Part shown: positions 20,280-30,306 of the stretch, one piece after another
Position numbering within the stretch: position 1 is the stretch's first letter
Layout of the letters: every line of letters starts with the position of its first letter
Source of the DNA: Candidatus Micropelagos thuwalensis
GTDB taxonomy: Bacteria > Pseudomonadota > Alphaproteobacteria > RS24
Reading direction: 5' to 3'
Assembly: GCF_000469155.1 (NCBI RefSeq)
Contig: NZ_AWXE01000005.1
Location: 80,119-144,118 of the forward strand
Length of the DNA stretch: 64,000 nucleotides
The notes under the pieces: generated by a model
The model's database searches: none
What the model was told of the DNA's origin: nothing
Seen by the model: the letters and a program-made list of their open reading frames with translations, nothing else
Program-made: the position numbers and the translations under genes

Positions 20280-21605
20280 TTATTTATCAAGGCTATTCAG
20301 CAAATCTACCCGGTCAACAAAAAATCTTTTTCCTGAGAGGTAAAGTAAAGGGATACCAGATGCAGCCAGCACAGAAAAAACAATCAGCGTTATGGTATAT
20401 GGTTCCGCAACATTATTATTAAATAGAACATCTGCAAGAATGCCCGCAAGTGTCCCACCAACACCAAGCCCGACGAGGTTCATTGTCAGGATATAAAAGG
20501 CGATAAGTGTCGCTTTATATCTAGGGGGTGATAATTCCTGCACTGTGGAGAAACTTGGGCCATAAACGAGACCCAATTGAAAATAGGCAAAAAACATCCC
20601 AACCCAAAAAATTGGCGCATTCGGGTCGGACAGGCGATACATCAGACCAATCGGTAGCAAAATCAGAAATGCCCAAAATAAAAACATGGGTCGCCCACTA
20701 TTGGTTTTTCTCTGCCAGATATCACCAAGAATGCCTCCTGAAAGATTACCCAAAATACCGGCAAAAACTGCAATCCAACCTGACTTCACCAAAATATCAG
20801 ATTTCTCAAAACCGCGTTCCTGTACCAGCCAGAGTTGTTCAAAGGCCGCCGCTCCAAGCATGACGTGAAACATCACCCCCGCAATGATGACATAACGCAA
20901 AGAAGAATATTGCCTTATCAATTTCAAAATATTTGAAATAATTTCTTTGAAGGGCATTTTCTCAATATTTTGAGAGCTCGAAGAGAGGCCCATACGCGGC
21001 GTTTCAGGCAGAAATAAGAGGAAAAGCGCAATGACAACGCCGACACCTCCAATCAGCAGGAAACATGTCCGCCAGCCAATTAACGGGCCAATATATCCCG
21101 CGATTAAAAGGCTGGCCGCAATCCCAAGCGGCACACCCAGATAATAGATGGCAGATACAAGACCTAATTCCGCCTTATTATATCTATCCGATAAAAGCGA
21201 GAGCGACGTCGGCGTTGCAACACTTTCACCAACCCCAATAAGCATACGCGGTATTAGCATCGCTGTGAAACTTCTTGCCATGCCAGAAAACGCCGTTAAC
21301 AGACTCCACAATCCAAGCCCAAATGCGAGTAGCCTTGGTCTGTGCAACCTATCGGCAAGCGTTCCCATAAACAAACCCATTATCGAGTAAAACAGAATGA
21401 AAGAAAAACCAGTCAGCAAACTATATTGGAAATTACTCAAATTCAAATCTGGTTTAATATCATTTGCAAAGCTTGCAATGAGTTGTCTATCGACAAAATT
21501 CAAAATATTGATGAAGGTCAAAAGTGCAAGAAGCAGATGACTGCTCATTCGTGACCCTGTATCTGTTTCTAAAACCTGCGACGCATTCTTCTTTTTATTC
21601 GACAA
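20280..21605 (-). CDS. MFS transporter, spinster-like
   Basis: 441 residues, about 12 transmembrane helices. The N-terminal block NILNFVDRQLIASFANDIK and the loop MGTLADRLHRPRLLAFG are standard for the major facilitator superfamily; RMLIGVGESVATPTSLSLL resembles spinster/glucarate-type carriers. The substrate is unknown; organic acids, aromatic acids or sphingolipid-like compounds are transported by relatives. The position upstream of glcB and divergent from gcdH would fit uptake of a carboxylic acid, but this is only context. Confidence 0.85.
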   Translation of the reverse strand: MSNKKKNASQVLETDTGSRMSSHLLLALLTFINILNFVDRQLIASFANDIKPDLNLSNFQYSLLTGFSFILFYSIMGLFMGTLADRLHRPRLLAFGLGLWSLLTAFSGMARSFTAMLIPRMLIGVGESVATPTSLSLLSDRYNKAELGLVSAIYYLGVPLGIAASLLIAGYIGPLIGWRTCFLLIGGVGVVIALFLLFLPETPRMGLSSSSQNIEKMPFKEIISNILKLIRQYSSLRYVIIAGVMFHVMLGAAAFEQLWLVQERGFEKSDILVKSGWIAVFAGILGNLSGGILGDIWQRKTNSGRPMFLFWAFLILLPIGLMYRLSDPNAPIFWVGMFFAYFQLGLVYGPSFSTVQELSPPRYKATLIAFYILTMNLVGLGVGGTLAGILADVLFNNNVAEPYTITLIVFSVLAASGIPLLYLSGKRFFVDRVDLLNSLDK

Positions 21606-21725
21606 ATTATTTCTCCAACAGACAGATTAAATTATTGATATAATTTATCTTTGCCGACTAAGATTAATCTGTAAACATTTAATAAATATCTGTGTCATCA
21701 AACCTGCTTATTAGGAATTATCTCC

Positions 21726-22964
21726 ATGAGCTCAGCGCCGATTGAAGATGAACAAAATCTCATAGAGTTAGTGAATCGTCCCAATATGGACAAATTTGTC
21801 TGGGATGATCCTTTTCTTTTGGAAGATCAACTCACCAATGAAGAAAAAATGTTTCGAGACTCAGCGCGCTCATTTGCCAATGAACATTTGGTCGGGCGAG
21901 TTCGTAAGGCATATACGGATGAAATTGTAGACACTGAGACCATTCCACTTATGGGTAAGCTTGGGCTGTTAGGTGTCACATTGCCGGAAAAATATGGCGG
22001 TGTCGGTGCAAATTATGTTTCCTATGGTCTTGTTGCCAGAGAAATTGAACGCATTGATAGCGGCTATCGTTCCATGATGTCGGTGCAATCCAGCCTCGTT
22101 ATTTATCCTATCTATGCCTATGGCAGCGACGCACAGAAAGATAAATATTTGCCAGGGCTAACATCAGGCGAAAAAATTGGCTGCTTTGGCCTTACAGAAC
22201 CCGAAGCCGGCTCAGACCCTGCGGGTATGAAAACTGTCGCAGAAAAAACCAACAAGGGCTATAGGATAACCGGCTCGAAAATCTGGATTTCTCATGCTCC
22301 GATTGCCGATATATTTGTCATCTGGGCAAAATCGCAGGCACATAACAATACCATTCGAGGCTTTGTACTTGAAAAAGGCATGGCCGGCCTCGAAACTAAG
22401 AAAATCCATAACAAGCTTTCTCTCCGGACCTCTATTACAGGTGAAATCATCCTGAATGATGTTGAGGTAAGCGAAGATCATCTCCTGCCGCACATAGAAG
22501 GGCTCAAAGGCCCGTTTGGCTGTCTAAACAGGGCACGTTACGGTATTTGCTGGGGGTCAATGGGCGCGGCGGAGTTTTGCTGGCATGCGGCGCGAGACTA
22601 TGGCCTCAACAGAAAACAATTCGGCAAGCCTCTAGCACATACACAATTATTTCAGAAAAAACTTGCCGATATGCAAACCGAAATTGCGCTCGGTCTGCAG
22701 GGTGCGTTAAGGCTTGGTCGGATGATCGATAATGCCAGCGCAGCACCTGAAACCATCAGCCTGATGAAAAGAAATAATTGTGGTAAGGCGCTGGATATTG
22801 CCAGACAAGCTAGAGATATGCATGGCGGTAATGGCATCTCGTTGGAATATGATGTCATGCGTCACGTGCAAAACCTTGAGACGGTGAACACCTATGAAGG
22901 GACGCATGATATTCACGCCTTAATTCTTGGGAGGTCGCAAACGGGTGCGCAAGCATTCTTCTAG
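21726..22964 (+). CDS. gcdH: Glutaryl-CoA dehydrogenase
   Basis: 412 residues, acyl-CoA dehydrogenase family. The N-terminal [20 protein letters not shown] and C-terminal [16 protein letters not shown] blocks are characteristic of GcdH; the Glu in YEGTHD is the catalytic base. [17 protein letters not shown] and [11 protein letters not shown] form the FAD/substrate site. It oxidises and decarboxylates glutaryl-CoA to crotonyl-CoA in lysine, tryptophan or aromatic breakdown, passing electrons to ETF. A hairpin terminator follows. Confidence 0.93.
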   Translation: MSSAPIEDEQNLIELVNRPNMDKFVWDDPFLLEDQLTNEEKMFRDSARSFANEHLVGRVRKAYTDEIVDTETIPLMGKLGLLGVTLPEKYGGVGANYVSYGLVAREIERIDSGYRSMMSVQSSLVIYPIYAYGSDAQKDKYLPGLTSGEKIGCFGLTEPEAGSDPAGMKTVAEKTNKGYRITGSKIWISHAPIADIFVIWAKSQAHNNTIRGFVLEKGMAGLETKKIHNKLSLRTSITGEIILNDVEVSEDHLLPHIEGLKGPFGCLNRARYGICWGSMGAAEFCWHAARDYGLNRKQFGKPLAHTQLFQKKLADMQTEIALGLQGALRLGRMIDNASAAPETISLMKRNNCGKALDIARQARDMHGGNGISLEYDVMRHVQNLETVNTYEGTHDIHALILGRSQTGAQAFF

Positions 22965-23010
22965 ACACTATTATTATTAATTTTCTTGTCTTCAGATTTT
23001 AAACAAAAAA

Positions 23011-23032
23011 AGGGCGGCTCAAAAGCCGCCCT
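23011..23032 (-). terminator. Hairpin terminator between gcdH and TonB receptor gene
   Basis: A perfect 9-bp stem AGGGCGGCT / AGCCGCCCT with a 4-base loop. The A-rich run just to its left becomes a U tract when read leftwards, so it is a good intrinsic terminator for the leftward TonB receptor gene. It may also stop rightward transcription of gcdH, though the T run on that side is weak. Confidence 0.85.
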
Positions 23033-23056
23033 AGTTAAATTTGTTTTAAAGCTAAC

Positions 23057-25636
23057 TTAGAATTCTTTAGCTACTGTGAGACCATATATCGCTCCTGGTG
23101 CAGGATACGCACCCTGAGAATCGGAGCCTGGTACGTTGAATGCTGTTTGAATGAATTCATCATCATTGATATTTCTGCCCCATAGAGTTACGGAGAAACC
23201 ATTATCCCTGTTAGTGATATTCAATGCAGCATTTATCATGTCGACACCTCTTGGAGCAATTGCCTCTGAAACAGTGTCAGTTGCTTGGTGCTCAGCCTCA
23301 TGGAAATATTCAATTCTTAGAAGGCCATCAGTATTCTCTGATAAGTCAAATCTATAATTACCTGATAAAGAGAATGATAAGTCAGGAATACTAGCAGGTG
23401 TTGTACCACTTATATCTCTATATATCTCACCAGGTGCACAGTCATCTGTTGGATCCCCAGAACGAGTTCGATCACAAGTCCCAAATGTGTGCTTTACAAA
23501 TTCAGCATCAATGTATTGAACAGCTAAAGTTGTGAAGAAGTTTTCGCTGAAGAAAATCATGGAGTCTATTTCGATACCTATGTTTTCTTGTTCTTCGGCA
23601 TTGGCAAGGTTAAAGCCAGTGCCAGCAAAATTATTGCTTTGGAAGTTTTCAATAGTCTGGCTAAAAGCAGTTACATTGATGTATCCGTTATCCAACTGTT
23701 TCTTAAAACCAACTTCTAGGAGTGTTACTTCTTCTGGTTCAGCATAGTATCTAGAAGTGTCGAAAGGCAGACCCGCATATACTGCTGGATCAGTGGACAC
23801 ACTTACTGAGATAGGCTTAAACCCTGTGGAGTAACTCGCATATACATTTGTGTCATCATCTAAAGACCAGATCAGTTTAGTTGATGTTGTGACTTCACTA
23901 GATTCAAATACCCCATCTTCATTTGCATTAGGGTAGTTCGCAAATTGTGGGAAAAATTGAATAGCTGTCAATGGTGCAGTTGCAGGATTTGCAGCAACTG
24001 CAATTTCGGAGAAGTTATCAATAATGTCAACATCAGTAACAACTGTCTTCTTATCGTCAATATATGCTGCAGTAAAATCAATTGTTAAATTTTCAGTAAG
24101 ATCCCAGTCTAACTGCCCATATAGCTGAAGTGTTTCAGTGTTTACGTTAAAGTCAGTATCTTGAATACCCTGACCAGCAACATACCAAGAATCTGCAATG
24201 CTAGTACCTAGGAAAGTTGCAACTGTTTGCTGAACAGCGCCCTGGGCAATAAGAGCCGTGGCTGGATCAGTAAATACCGCAGCTCCTATAGGATCACCAT
24301 TTGCATCCAAGAAAGCACCAACTTGAGGGTTCCCAGGGTTAGCAAATCCTGCAAGTACTTGTGTGCCACTCGGTAATCCAGCAACTTGAAGAATTGCACC
24401 CTGAGCAACTTGTGTTGCAACAGCATTAAGGCCAGAGCCTTGAATAGCTAACAGAGTGTCAACAACATTCCGAATACCTGCAGTATCTCTAAATAAGACA
24501 GATCTGTCATTTACTATATCCTCATCCATATAGTATGCACCGAGCATCCATCTTACATCACCGCTGCCATCAGATTTAAGTTGAAATTCTTGAGTAAACG
24601 TCTCGAATCCATAATCGACTGACTCGATTAAAATATCTGCTGGGAGGAAGTCGACATCAGCGCTAGCAGAAAAGTCATTCTCACGATAAGAAGTAATCGA
24701 AGTAAATGTTGAAGAACCTAAATCTAAATCAAATTGAGCTGATACACCTCTACCTTCAGCTTTAGACGAAGGATCAAAGTTTGCTCCGAACCTACCAGAA
24801 TGGCTCCCAACAGGTGGTCGGCCAGCCAAAATACCAGCTTGAATTAGTGCACCATCAATCAAGCCAGAATTCAGTTGAGCAATACCACAACACACCTCAT
24901 CGAGAGAATCATAATCTGCGATAATGCGCATTGTTAGTTCATCGGATAATTCAGATAGAATTTGACCCCGAATGGCGTATCTGTCTCGATTATTAATATC
25001 GTTACCAGTAACTGTATTCGTTAAGTAACCATCTCTCTCATTTCTCGAGGCTGATAGTCTAAACGATGTCGTATCAGATAATGGTCCAGTTACGGTACCT
25101 GCTATCTTTCTGTGATTATCGTTACCACCGGTCAACGATACCTTGCCTCCAAATTCATTTTCTGGGAGCTTTGTTTTGATGTTAATTACACCAGCAGAAG
25201 CTGATCTACCAAAAAGTGAAGATTGTGGACCTCTAATAACTTCAACTTGTTCAACACTTAATAAGTCATTAAGGGCTGACTGGTTTCTGGTTCTTGATAC
25301 TCCGTCAACTACAACACTTACAGATGGCTCAATACCCGGGTTGTTCGTACCATTACCAAAACCCCTGATGAAAATTGTATTGTTCAAGGCATTTTGATTT
25401 TGAGTAAATTTAACTGATGGTACGGAAAACTGAAGCTCTGAAATATCATTTGCTTCAGTTAATTCAAGGTCTTTAGAAGTTATAACTGCTACAGAAACAG
25501 GTGTGTCAACAAGTGCTGTCTCCCTCTTCTGTGCACTAACAATAATCTCATCAACTTGGGCAAATACAGACCCGGTGAAAGCTAACACTCCGATAAGTGA
25601 TGTTACACCAAATTTAATTAAAGTGTTTTCTCGCAT
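23057..25636 (-). CDS. TonB-dependent outer-membrane receptor
   Basis: 859 residues. Signal peptide about 1-26 (ends SVFA), then the N-terminal EIIVSAQKRETALVDTPVSV and a plug domain (FIRGFGNGTNNPG, VEVIRGPQSSLFGRSASAG), and a long 22-strand barrel ending in LTVAKEF with a terminal Phe. It imports large substrates with energy from TonB. Residues about 395-490 form a long Ala/Gly-rich insertion, probably an extracellular loop. GGAGGGATAT precedes the ATG. The type with VSAQKRE is common in catabolic marine bacteria and sphingomonads; the substrate is unknown. It lies beside a thiolase gene in the same direction. Confidence 0.92.
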   Translation of the reverse strand: MRENTLIKFGVTSLIGVLAFTGSVFAQVDEIIVSAQKRETALVDTPVSVAVITSKDLELTEANDISELQFSVPSVKFTQNQNALNNTIFIRGFGNGTNNPGIEPSVSVVVDGVSRTRNQSALNDLLSVEQVEVIRGPQSSLFGRSASAGVINIKTKLPENEFGGKVSLTGGNDNHRKIAGTVTGPLSDTTSFRLSASRNERDGYLTNTVTGNDINNRDRYAIRGQILSELSDELTMRIIADYDSLDEVCCGIAQLNSGLIDGALIQAGILAGRPPVGSHSGRFGANFDPSSKAEGRGVSAQFDLDLGSSTFTSITSYRENDFSASADVDFLPADILIESVDYGFETFTQEFQLKSDGSGDVRWMLGAYYMDEDIVNDRSVLFRDTAGIRNVVDTLLAIQGSGLNAVATQVAQGAILQVAGLPSGTQVLAGFANPGNPQVGAFLDANGDPIGAAVFTDPATALIAQGAVQQTVATFLGTSIADSWYVAGQGIQDTDFNVNTETLQLYGQLDWDLTENLTIDFTAAYIDDKKTVVTDVDIIDNFSEIAVAANPATAPLTAIQFFPQFANYPNANEDGVFESSEVTTSTKLIWSLDDDTNVYASYSTGFKPISVSVSTDPAVYAGLPFDTSRYYAEPEEVTLLEVGFKKQLDNGYINVTAFSQTIENFQSNNFAGTGFNLANAEEQENIGIEIDSMIFFSENFFTTLAVQYIDAEFVKHTFGTCDRTRSGDPTDDCAPGEIYRDISGTTPASIPDLSFSLSGNYRFDLSENTDGLLRIEYFHEAEHQATDTVSEAIAPRGVDMINAALNITNRDNGFSVTLWGRNINDDEFIQTAFNVPGSDSQGAYPAPGAIYGLTVAKEF

Positions 25637-25781
25637 AGAGATATCCCTCCAAATTTTAAAATATTTGTGAATAATTAAGCATAGTTGTTTAAATAAGTAA
25701 CTAAAAAATAAGTATTTAGGTCCAAAAATCTGAGCGTTATAATTTATGTGATATATTTACAACTAAGTTTTAAGGCAGTAG

Positions 25782-26969
25782 TTAAAATACTTCAAATAAA
25801 CCTGCCGCTCCCATTCCGCCACCAATACACATTGTAACTACAACATTTTTAGCTTTACGTCGTTTGCCCTCCATAAGCGCATGGCCCACTAGACGCGCAC
25901 CAGTCATACCAAACGGGTGGCCAATGGCAATAGAACCGCCATTAACGTTGAATTTTTCATTATCAATGCCAAGTCGGTCTCTACTATAGAGTGCCTGACT
26001 TGCGAAGGCTTCGTTTAGCTCCCACAGGTCAATATCATCAACCGTGAGACCTTTACGTTCCAACAGGCGAGGTACAGCAAAAACAGGTCCAATGCCCATC
26101 TCATCCGCCGCACAACCTGCTACAGCAAAACCTCGAAAAGCACCTAGTGGTTCAATATTACGTTTCTCAGCCTCTTTAGCTTCCATAACCAGTACGGCCG
26201 CCGCGCCATCGGATAATTGAGAGGCATTACCAGCGGTGATAAATTTATCTTCACCGCGAACAGGCTTAAGAGATGCCAGCCCCTCTAATGTTGTATCTGG
26301 ACGGTTACAGTCATCACGATCAACAACTGTATCGACAATGCTTTCTTCACCTGTCTCTTTATTGACAACCTTCATTTTAGTTTCGAGTGGTACAATTTCA
26401 TCTTTAAAAAGATCAGCTGCCTGAGCAGCAGCCATACGCTGCTGACTTTGCAATGCATATTCGTCCTGCGCCTCGCGAGAAACATTATAACGCTCGGCGA
26501 CAATATCGGCTGTTTCAATCATTGTCATCCAAAGGTCTGGATGAGTTTGCATTAAGCTGTCCTCTGTAAAATTGTTCATATTCGGACCCTGCATTGTTAC
26601 CAAAGAGATAGACTCGATACCTGCTCCAATAGCCATAGGTACATCTTCAGTCAAAACCTGCCCTGCTGCCATTGCTATGGTTTGCAAACCAGAAGAACAA
26701 AAGCGATTAACTGTTACACCGCTTACTGTGTCAGGGCATCCAGCTCTCATCGCAGATAATCGAGCGATATTATTGCCAGTTGCGCCTTCCGGCCAACCGC
26801 AACCCATAAGCACATCTTCAATTTCACCCGGATCAACTCCAGCACGCTCGATCACGCTTTTAATGACATGACCGCCCATTGCGGCGCCATGCGTTATATT
26901 AAACCCACCCCGCCCAGATTTTGCCAATCCAGTTCGAGCGCTTGATACAATCACTGCTTCCTTAGTCAT
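25782..26969 (-). CDS. Acetyl-CoA acyltransferase (thiolase)
   Basis: 395 residues. Catalytic Cys91 in [14 protein letters not shown], the His in [17 protein letters not shown], and the second Cys in [10 protein letters not shown] complete the thiolase triad. It cleaves 3-ketoacyl-CoA (beta-oxidation direction) or condenses acetyl-CoA. The ORF is open to 27002, but ATG 26969 has GGGAG 5 bases upstream and gives the usual start [14 protein letters not shown]. No fadB-like partner is adjacent. Confidence 0.93.
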   Translation of the reverse strand: MTKEAVIVSSARTGLAKSGRGGFNITHGAAMGGHVIKSVIERAGVDPGEIEDVLMGCGWPEGATGNNIARLSAMRAGCPDTVSGVTVNRFCSSGLQTIAMAAGQVLTEDVPMAIGAGIESISLVTMQGPNMNNFTEDSLMQTHPDLWMTMIETADIVAERYNVSREAQDEYALQSQQRMAAAQAADLFKDEIVPLETKMKVVNKETGEESIVDTVVDRDDCNRPDTTLEGLASLKPVRGEDKFITAGNASQLSDGAAAVLVMEAKEAEKRNIEPLGAFRGFAVAGCAADEMGIGPVFAVPRLLERKGLTVDDIDLWELNEAFASQALYSRDRLGIDNEKFNVNGGSIAIGHPFGMTGARLVGHALMEGKRRKAKNVVVTMCIGGGMGAAGLFEVF

Positions 26970-27104
26970 AAATTCTCCCATATGTTTAGGCGCATAATGC
27001 ATATTTTATTTCGTATGCACAATAAGGTTTTGCACCCGACTAAAAATTATACCTTTTTTGTAAACATCCATTTATCAGCATTTTTTTCGTAATAATTATG
27101 AACA

Positions 27105-27132
27105 TTGTCTTGGCGCCTTATTGGTGTATAAA
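27105..27132 (+). promoter_or_regulatory. Probable sigma70-type promoter of tRNA-Arg
   Basis: A -35-like TTGTCT at 27105-27110 and a -10-like TATAAA at 27127-27132 are separated by 16 bases, and the tRNA starts 11 bases further on. The placement is as expected for a tRNA gene. This is a match by eye only. Confidence 0.5.
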
Positions 27133-27143
27133 TTTGCTCATAT

Positions 27144-27220
<77 letters not shown>

Positions 27221-27282
27221 ATTTCTTAAGTCATAACAACGGCTTACCCAAGGCACCTCATTCCCTAAGCCCCCAAATGCGT

Positions 27283-27305
27283 CGACTGTCACAGTGGTGT
27301 CACAG
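27283..27305 (+). repeat. 23-base repeat near left end of element (possible integrase arm site)
   Basis: This 23-base sequence recurs exactly at 30395-30417 in the same orientation. Within it TGTCACAG occurs twice, separated by TGG, giving two closely spaced direct copies at each element end. The position just inside both att-like repeats fits integrase arm-type or excisionase binding sites; this role is inferred. Confidence 0.6.
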
Positions 27306-27325
27306 CAGATTTGGGAGTATTAGCT

Positions 27326-28300
27326 TTGGCGACGGTTAGAAAGAGGGGCAGCAAATGGCAGGCTCAGGTTAGAAGGGACGGCTTTAGAGGCGTCTCGAAG
27401 TCATTTCATAATAAGAAGGACGCACTCAAATGGTCTCGTCAGATGGAAGCCTCGATGGACAGAGGCGACTTCGACGACAAAAAAACACCAATCATCAGCG
27501 TCTCAGACTTACTCGACAAATACCTGACTGAGGTCACACCAAATAAGAGGGGTTGGAGGGAAGAAACTTACAGAATAAACGCCATCAAAAGAGACGACAT
27601 CGGCGCCATCAGAATATCAGAATTAAGCAGCCAGCATGTTGCAGCCTACAGAGACAGACGCCTCAACAAAGTCGCCTCTTCAACTCTAAGAAGAGACGTC
27701 GTCATATTTAGGCACGCCATCGAAGTCGGCATCAGAGAGTGGGGAGTTCCCCTCAAAGATAATCCTGCGAGGCGGCTTCGCCTCCCCAAGCAGCCGAAAT
27801 CTAGAGAAAGAAGGCTTTCGGTTGAAGAATACTCAAAGCTTCTTGAGGTTGCCGAAAGGAGAAAGTGGTGGATGCAGCCGATCATCATTATTGCCTTAGA
27901 GACGGCGATGAGACGCGGAGAGATTTTGTCGATGCGTTGGCAGCACCTAGGCGACGACCTAACAACACTCAGAATACCTACAACAAAAAATGGAGAAGAG
28001 AGGATCATCCCTCTTAGCTCAACGGCTAGAAGCGTCCTCAAAGAAATCACAAAAGAAACAGAGTTAATATTCCCGACGTCAGCAAACGCTTTTCGTCTTT
28101 CGTGGGAACGAATAGTCGCCGCAGCAGGCATCGAAGACTTGAGGTTCCACGACTTAAGACACGAAGCCGTCAGCAGGCTATTCGAGAGGGGCCTGAGCCT
28201 TCCCGAGGTTGCCCTCATATCCGGCCACAAGGATCCGAGGATGCTATTCAGGTACACGCATCTTAGGGCTGAAGATGTTGTATCTAAGTTAAACGATTAG
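27326..28300 (+). CDS. Tyrosine recombinase / integrase
   Basis: About 324 residues. The N-terminal arm-binding part starts ATVRKRGSKWQAQVRR, then a SAM-like core-binding domain (about 60-150) and a C-terminal catalytic domain. Catalytic residues visible: Arg in ETAMRRGEIL, HDLRH (His-x-x-Arg), His in LISGHKDPRM and the nucleophile Tyr in FRYTHLR. All are intact, so it may be active. The frame opens at TTG 27311, but GGGAG at 27313-27317 lies 8 bases before TTG 27326, which yields the usual integrase start MATVRKRG. It is next to tRNA-Arg and has a downstream hairpin terminator. Confidence 0.92.
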   Translation: MATVRKRGSKWQAQVRRDGFRGVSKSFHNKKDALKWSRQMEASMDRGDFDDKKTPIISVSDLLDKYLTEVTPNKRGWREETYRINAIKRDDIGAIRISELSSQHVAAYRDRRLNKVASSTLRRDVVIFRHAIEVGIREWGVPLKDNPARRLRLPKQPKSRERRLSVEEYSKLLEVAERRKWWMQPIIIIALETAMRRGEILSMRWQHLGDDLTTLRIPTTKNGEERIIPLSSTARSVLKEITKETELIFPTSANAFRLSWERIVAAAGIEDLRFHDLRHEAVSRLFERGLSLPEVALISGHKDPRMLFRYTHLRAEDVVSKLND

Positions 28301-28320
28301 GATCCCTATTTGTAATTCAG

Positions 28321-28343
28321 ACCCCGGGTGGGGTTGAGTTTTT
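28321..28343 (+). terminator. Hairpin terminator after integrase
   Basis: A 5-bp ACCCC/GGGGT stem with a 4-base GGGT loop is followed by TGAGTTTTT. It lies 20 bases after the integrase stop. The same stretch is recognisable but eroded after the integrase remnant at about 32 kb. Confidence 0.6.
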
Positions 28344-28393
28344 GTGAATCCAAAATTACCGTTAAAGGGTTGTTGTTGGTTGTGGAGGATTAA

Positions 28394-28480
28394 ATGCCAG
28401 ATAACGACAAAGAGAGTGACTACGCCTACAATATTAAGCAGCTAATTTGTTTGAGTGCACAATGCACTCGTAGCTATTAA
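28394..28480 (+). CDS. Possible 28-residue ORF
   Basis: ATG at 28394 has GGAGG 6 bases upstream (TGTGGAGGATTAA), an unusually good ribosome-binding site. The peptide begins MPDNDKESDYAYNIKQL and ends in CTRSY. I recognise no family. A 7-bp inverted repeat GAGTGCA/TGCACTC (28453-28469) lies inside its 3' part. It may be a real small gene of the element or a remnant of a longer one. Confidence 0.35.
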   Translation: MPDNDKESDYAYNIKQLICLSAQCTRSY

Positions 28481-28552
28481 GCTGAATGTCCTTATCAACT
28501 ATCCACCATCGCGGGTATGCGTGACAGCTGCATCAGCCTGAACGGCGGATGA

Positions 28553-29461
28553 TCAGCCGAGCTTGACCAGCTCATGGCCTTGCCCTGTCAGGTGATCAGC
28601 CAGAAAGGCGATATGGTCCGGGCCGATTTCGCAACACCCGCCGATGATGCTGGCCCCATGCCCAATCCAGCGGTCAACATGCACGGCATACGCCTCAGGC
28701 CCCAGGTCCTTTCTTGCCTCAAGATTATCAACCGTAGACCCCGGGGTCATGCCATCAATCGCGGTGAAGCCGTTGGCATAGGCCCCAAAGCGCAATCCGC
28801 TGGATGCCAGCGCAGGTATGGCCGCGTCAATCGCTTCAGGGATAGAGCAGTTCAGCATCACCGCCTCAACACCATCATCGGCGAGGGCTTCGAGCACGCT
28901 GTCCAGCTTTTCGCCTGATCGCAGGGTCGCGGTCAGGTCATCGGCAATGGTCAGGCCGACAAACGCCTTGAACCCGGCCTCGGTAACAGCGGTGACAGCG
29001 GCACGGGCCTCACTGAGGTTTGAGATCGTTTCAATCAGGAACAGATCAACACCGTCTTTCTGCATGGCGACAATTTTTCTGTATTCATCCAGCGACTGTT
29101 CGTAATCATGGGCAGCGCTAGCAACGTAGCTGGCGACCAGCGGAGGCAGGCATCCGGCAATGGCCACATCGGCACCGGCTTCATCTCTGGCATCACGGGC
29201 CAGCCTGACAGCAGTCTTTTGCACTGCCTCAAAATGCTCGCCATAACCGTTGGCGGTCATCCGGGTCGGGGTGGCGCTATAGGCGTTAACCGCCACCACT
29301 TTTGACCCGGCGTTGATAAAGTCATGATGCACCGCTTTGATGATATCGGGGCCTTCCTCTATCATGACCATGATCGACCATAATGGGTGCGCGCCTGGCG
29401 CGCTTGAACGTTTATTAATCTCCTGGCCCAGCCCGCCATCAAGAAAGGCAATTTCAGTCAT
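28553..29461 (-). CDS. Homocysteine S-methyltransferase family protein
   Basis: 302 residues. The zinc-binding cysteines of the Hcy-methyltransferase fold are present in VMLNCSIPEAI and IIGGCCEIGPDHI; the N terminus FLDGGLGQEI matches the family start. Members move a methyl group from S-methylmethionine, betaine or SAM to homocysteine (MmuM-like) or act on related thiols. ATG 29461 has GGGAGG about 8 bases upstream; the longer ORF to 29482 is not needed. It is visibly more GC-rich than the integrase and flanking DNA, and points leftwards against it, so it looks like independently acquired cargo. Confidence 0.87.
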   Translation of the reverse strand: MTEIAFLDGGLGQEINKRSSAPGAHPLWSIMVMIEEGPDIIKAVHHDFINAGSKVVAVNAYSATPTRMTANGYGEHFEAVQKTAVRLARDARDEAGADVAIAGCLPPLVASYVASAAHDYEQSLDEYRKIVAMQKDGVDLFLIETISNLSEARAAVTAVTEAGFKAFVGLTIADDLTATLRSGEKLDSVLEALADDGVEAVMLNCSIPEAIDAAIPALASSGLRFGAYANGFTAIDGMTPGSTVDNLEARKDLGPEAYAVHVDRWIGHGASIIGGCCEIGPDHIAFLADHLTGQGHELVKLG

Positions 29462-30306
29462 GGTCTTACACCTCCCGCTCAATTTCTGATGAAATCCAAC
29501 AGTGTTACACTAATAGGTCAATTGGCACCTGAGGGCTAAACCAATTGTGGGGGTAATCTCATAGGTTCTCTCCATCTCATTCAGTTAATTTTAATGCACA
29601 CTGGGGCTATAAAATGCAATAGTAGTGTATGCTTTTTTATAAACTTCAGTTCACCTAATTTGTTTAACAACCAACTATAAATTGTGTCGTCAGAGACCAT
29701 GTTGTTGAAGGTGTTTTAGTACACTAAAGACCCCCTTAGTTTTAGCTAGTAGTATTCCTAAAAGAATAACCACAACAATTCTCTAGAGGAAACGACAAAT
29801 AAAGCCTCAACCCACTTAGGTTTTCTAAAGTTAACTATAGTGGTCTAAAGTGATCCCCTCAGTTAAATGAATTATTATGACTAAAATCATTACTAAGGCG
29901 CCAACTCAGCCTCTTTGGCTCTTAACTCATTGTTTAAATCTTACAATCCACTATAGCAGCCACCTAAGACCACTATAGTTAACCTAAGTGTCTCCAATTT
30001 GGTTTGTCGTCTACTCTTAAGTTTACGCCTCCGGGCACAAGATAAGTTGTCGTCTCAAAGGCCTACTGTTCCCCCTAGGGGTGGACATAATTATTTGTTT
30101 CAATTTAAACCCTATTTGAGCAATATTATTACAAAATATTTGGGTGTATTTTTAGCGCCAATTTTGTGTCGTATGATTGTTTTTTCTCTTACCCGAAGGG
30201 CTAATCTCGTCTCAAAGGGGCATACTTAGGGTTACCCCGCAAGCATCGAATAGAGACTCACACAGGCGCCTTTAGTCTTTTGACCCCACCCACCGGAGAT
30301 CACAAA
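29462..30306 (+). other. Non-coding AT-rich stretch of the integrative element
   Basis: About 845 bases with stop codons in all frames; the longest open frame (29999-30229) has no recognisable protein character. It holds the long inverted repeat at 29813-29990 and several short palindromes such as TTTAGTACACTAAA near 29715. It could be a regulatory or replication region, a non-coding RNA gene, or decayed sequence. Confidence 0.6.
29813..29990 (+). repeat. Long inverted repeat in non-coding part of element
   Basis: TTAACTATAGTGGTCT at 29831-29846 is the exact reverse complement of 29967-29982. Outside these arms CACTTAGG (29813-29820) pairs with CCTAAGTG (29983-29990). The arms are about 120 bases apart. 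A further CCACTATAG half-copy occurs at 29948-29956. This is too regular for chance and looks like protein-binding or structured DNA. Confidence 0.65.

Noticed and set aside
27646..28257. 203-codon leftward ORF
   Set aside because: Antisense to the integrase catalytic domain, no protein motifs.
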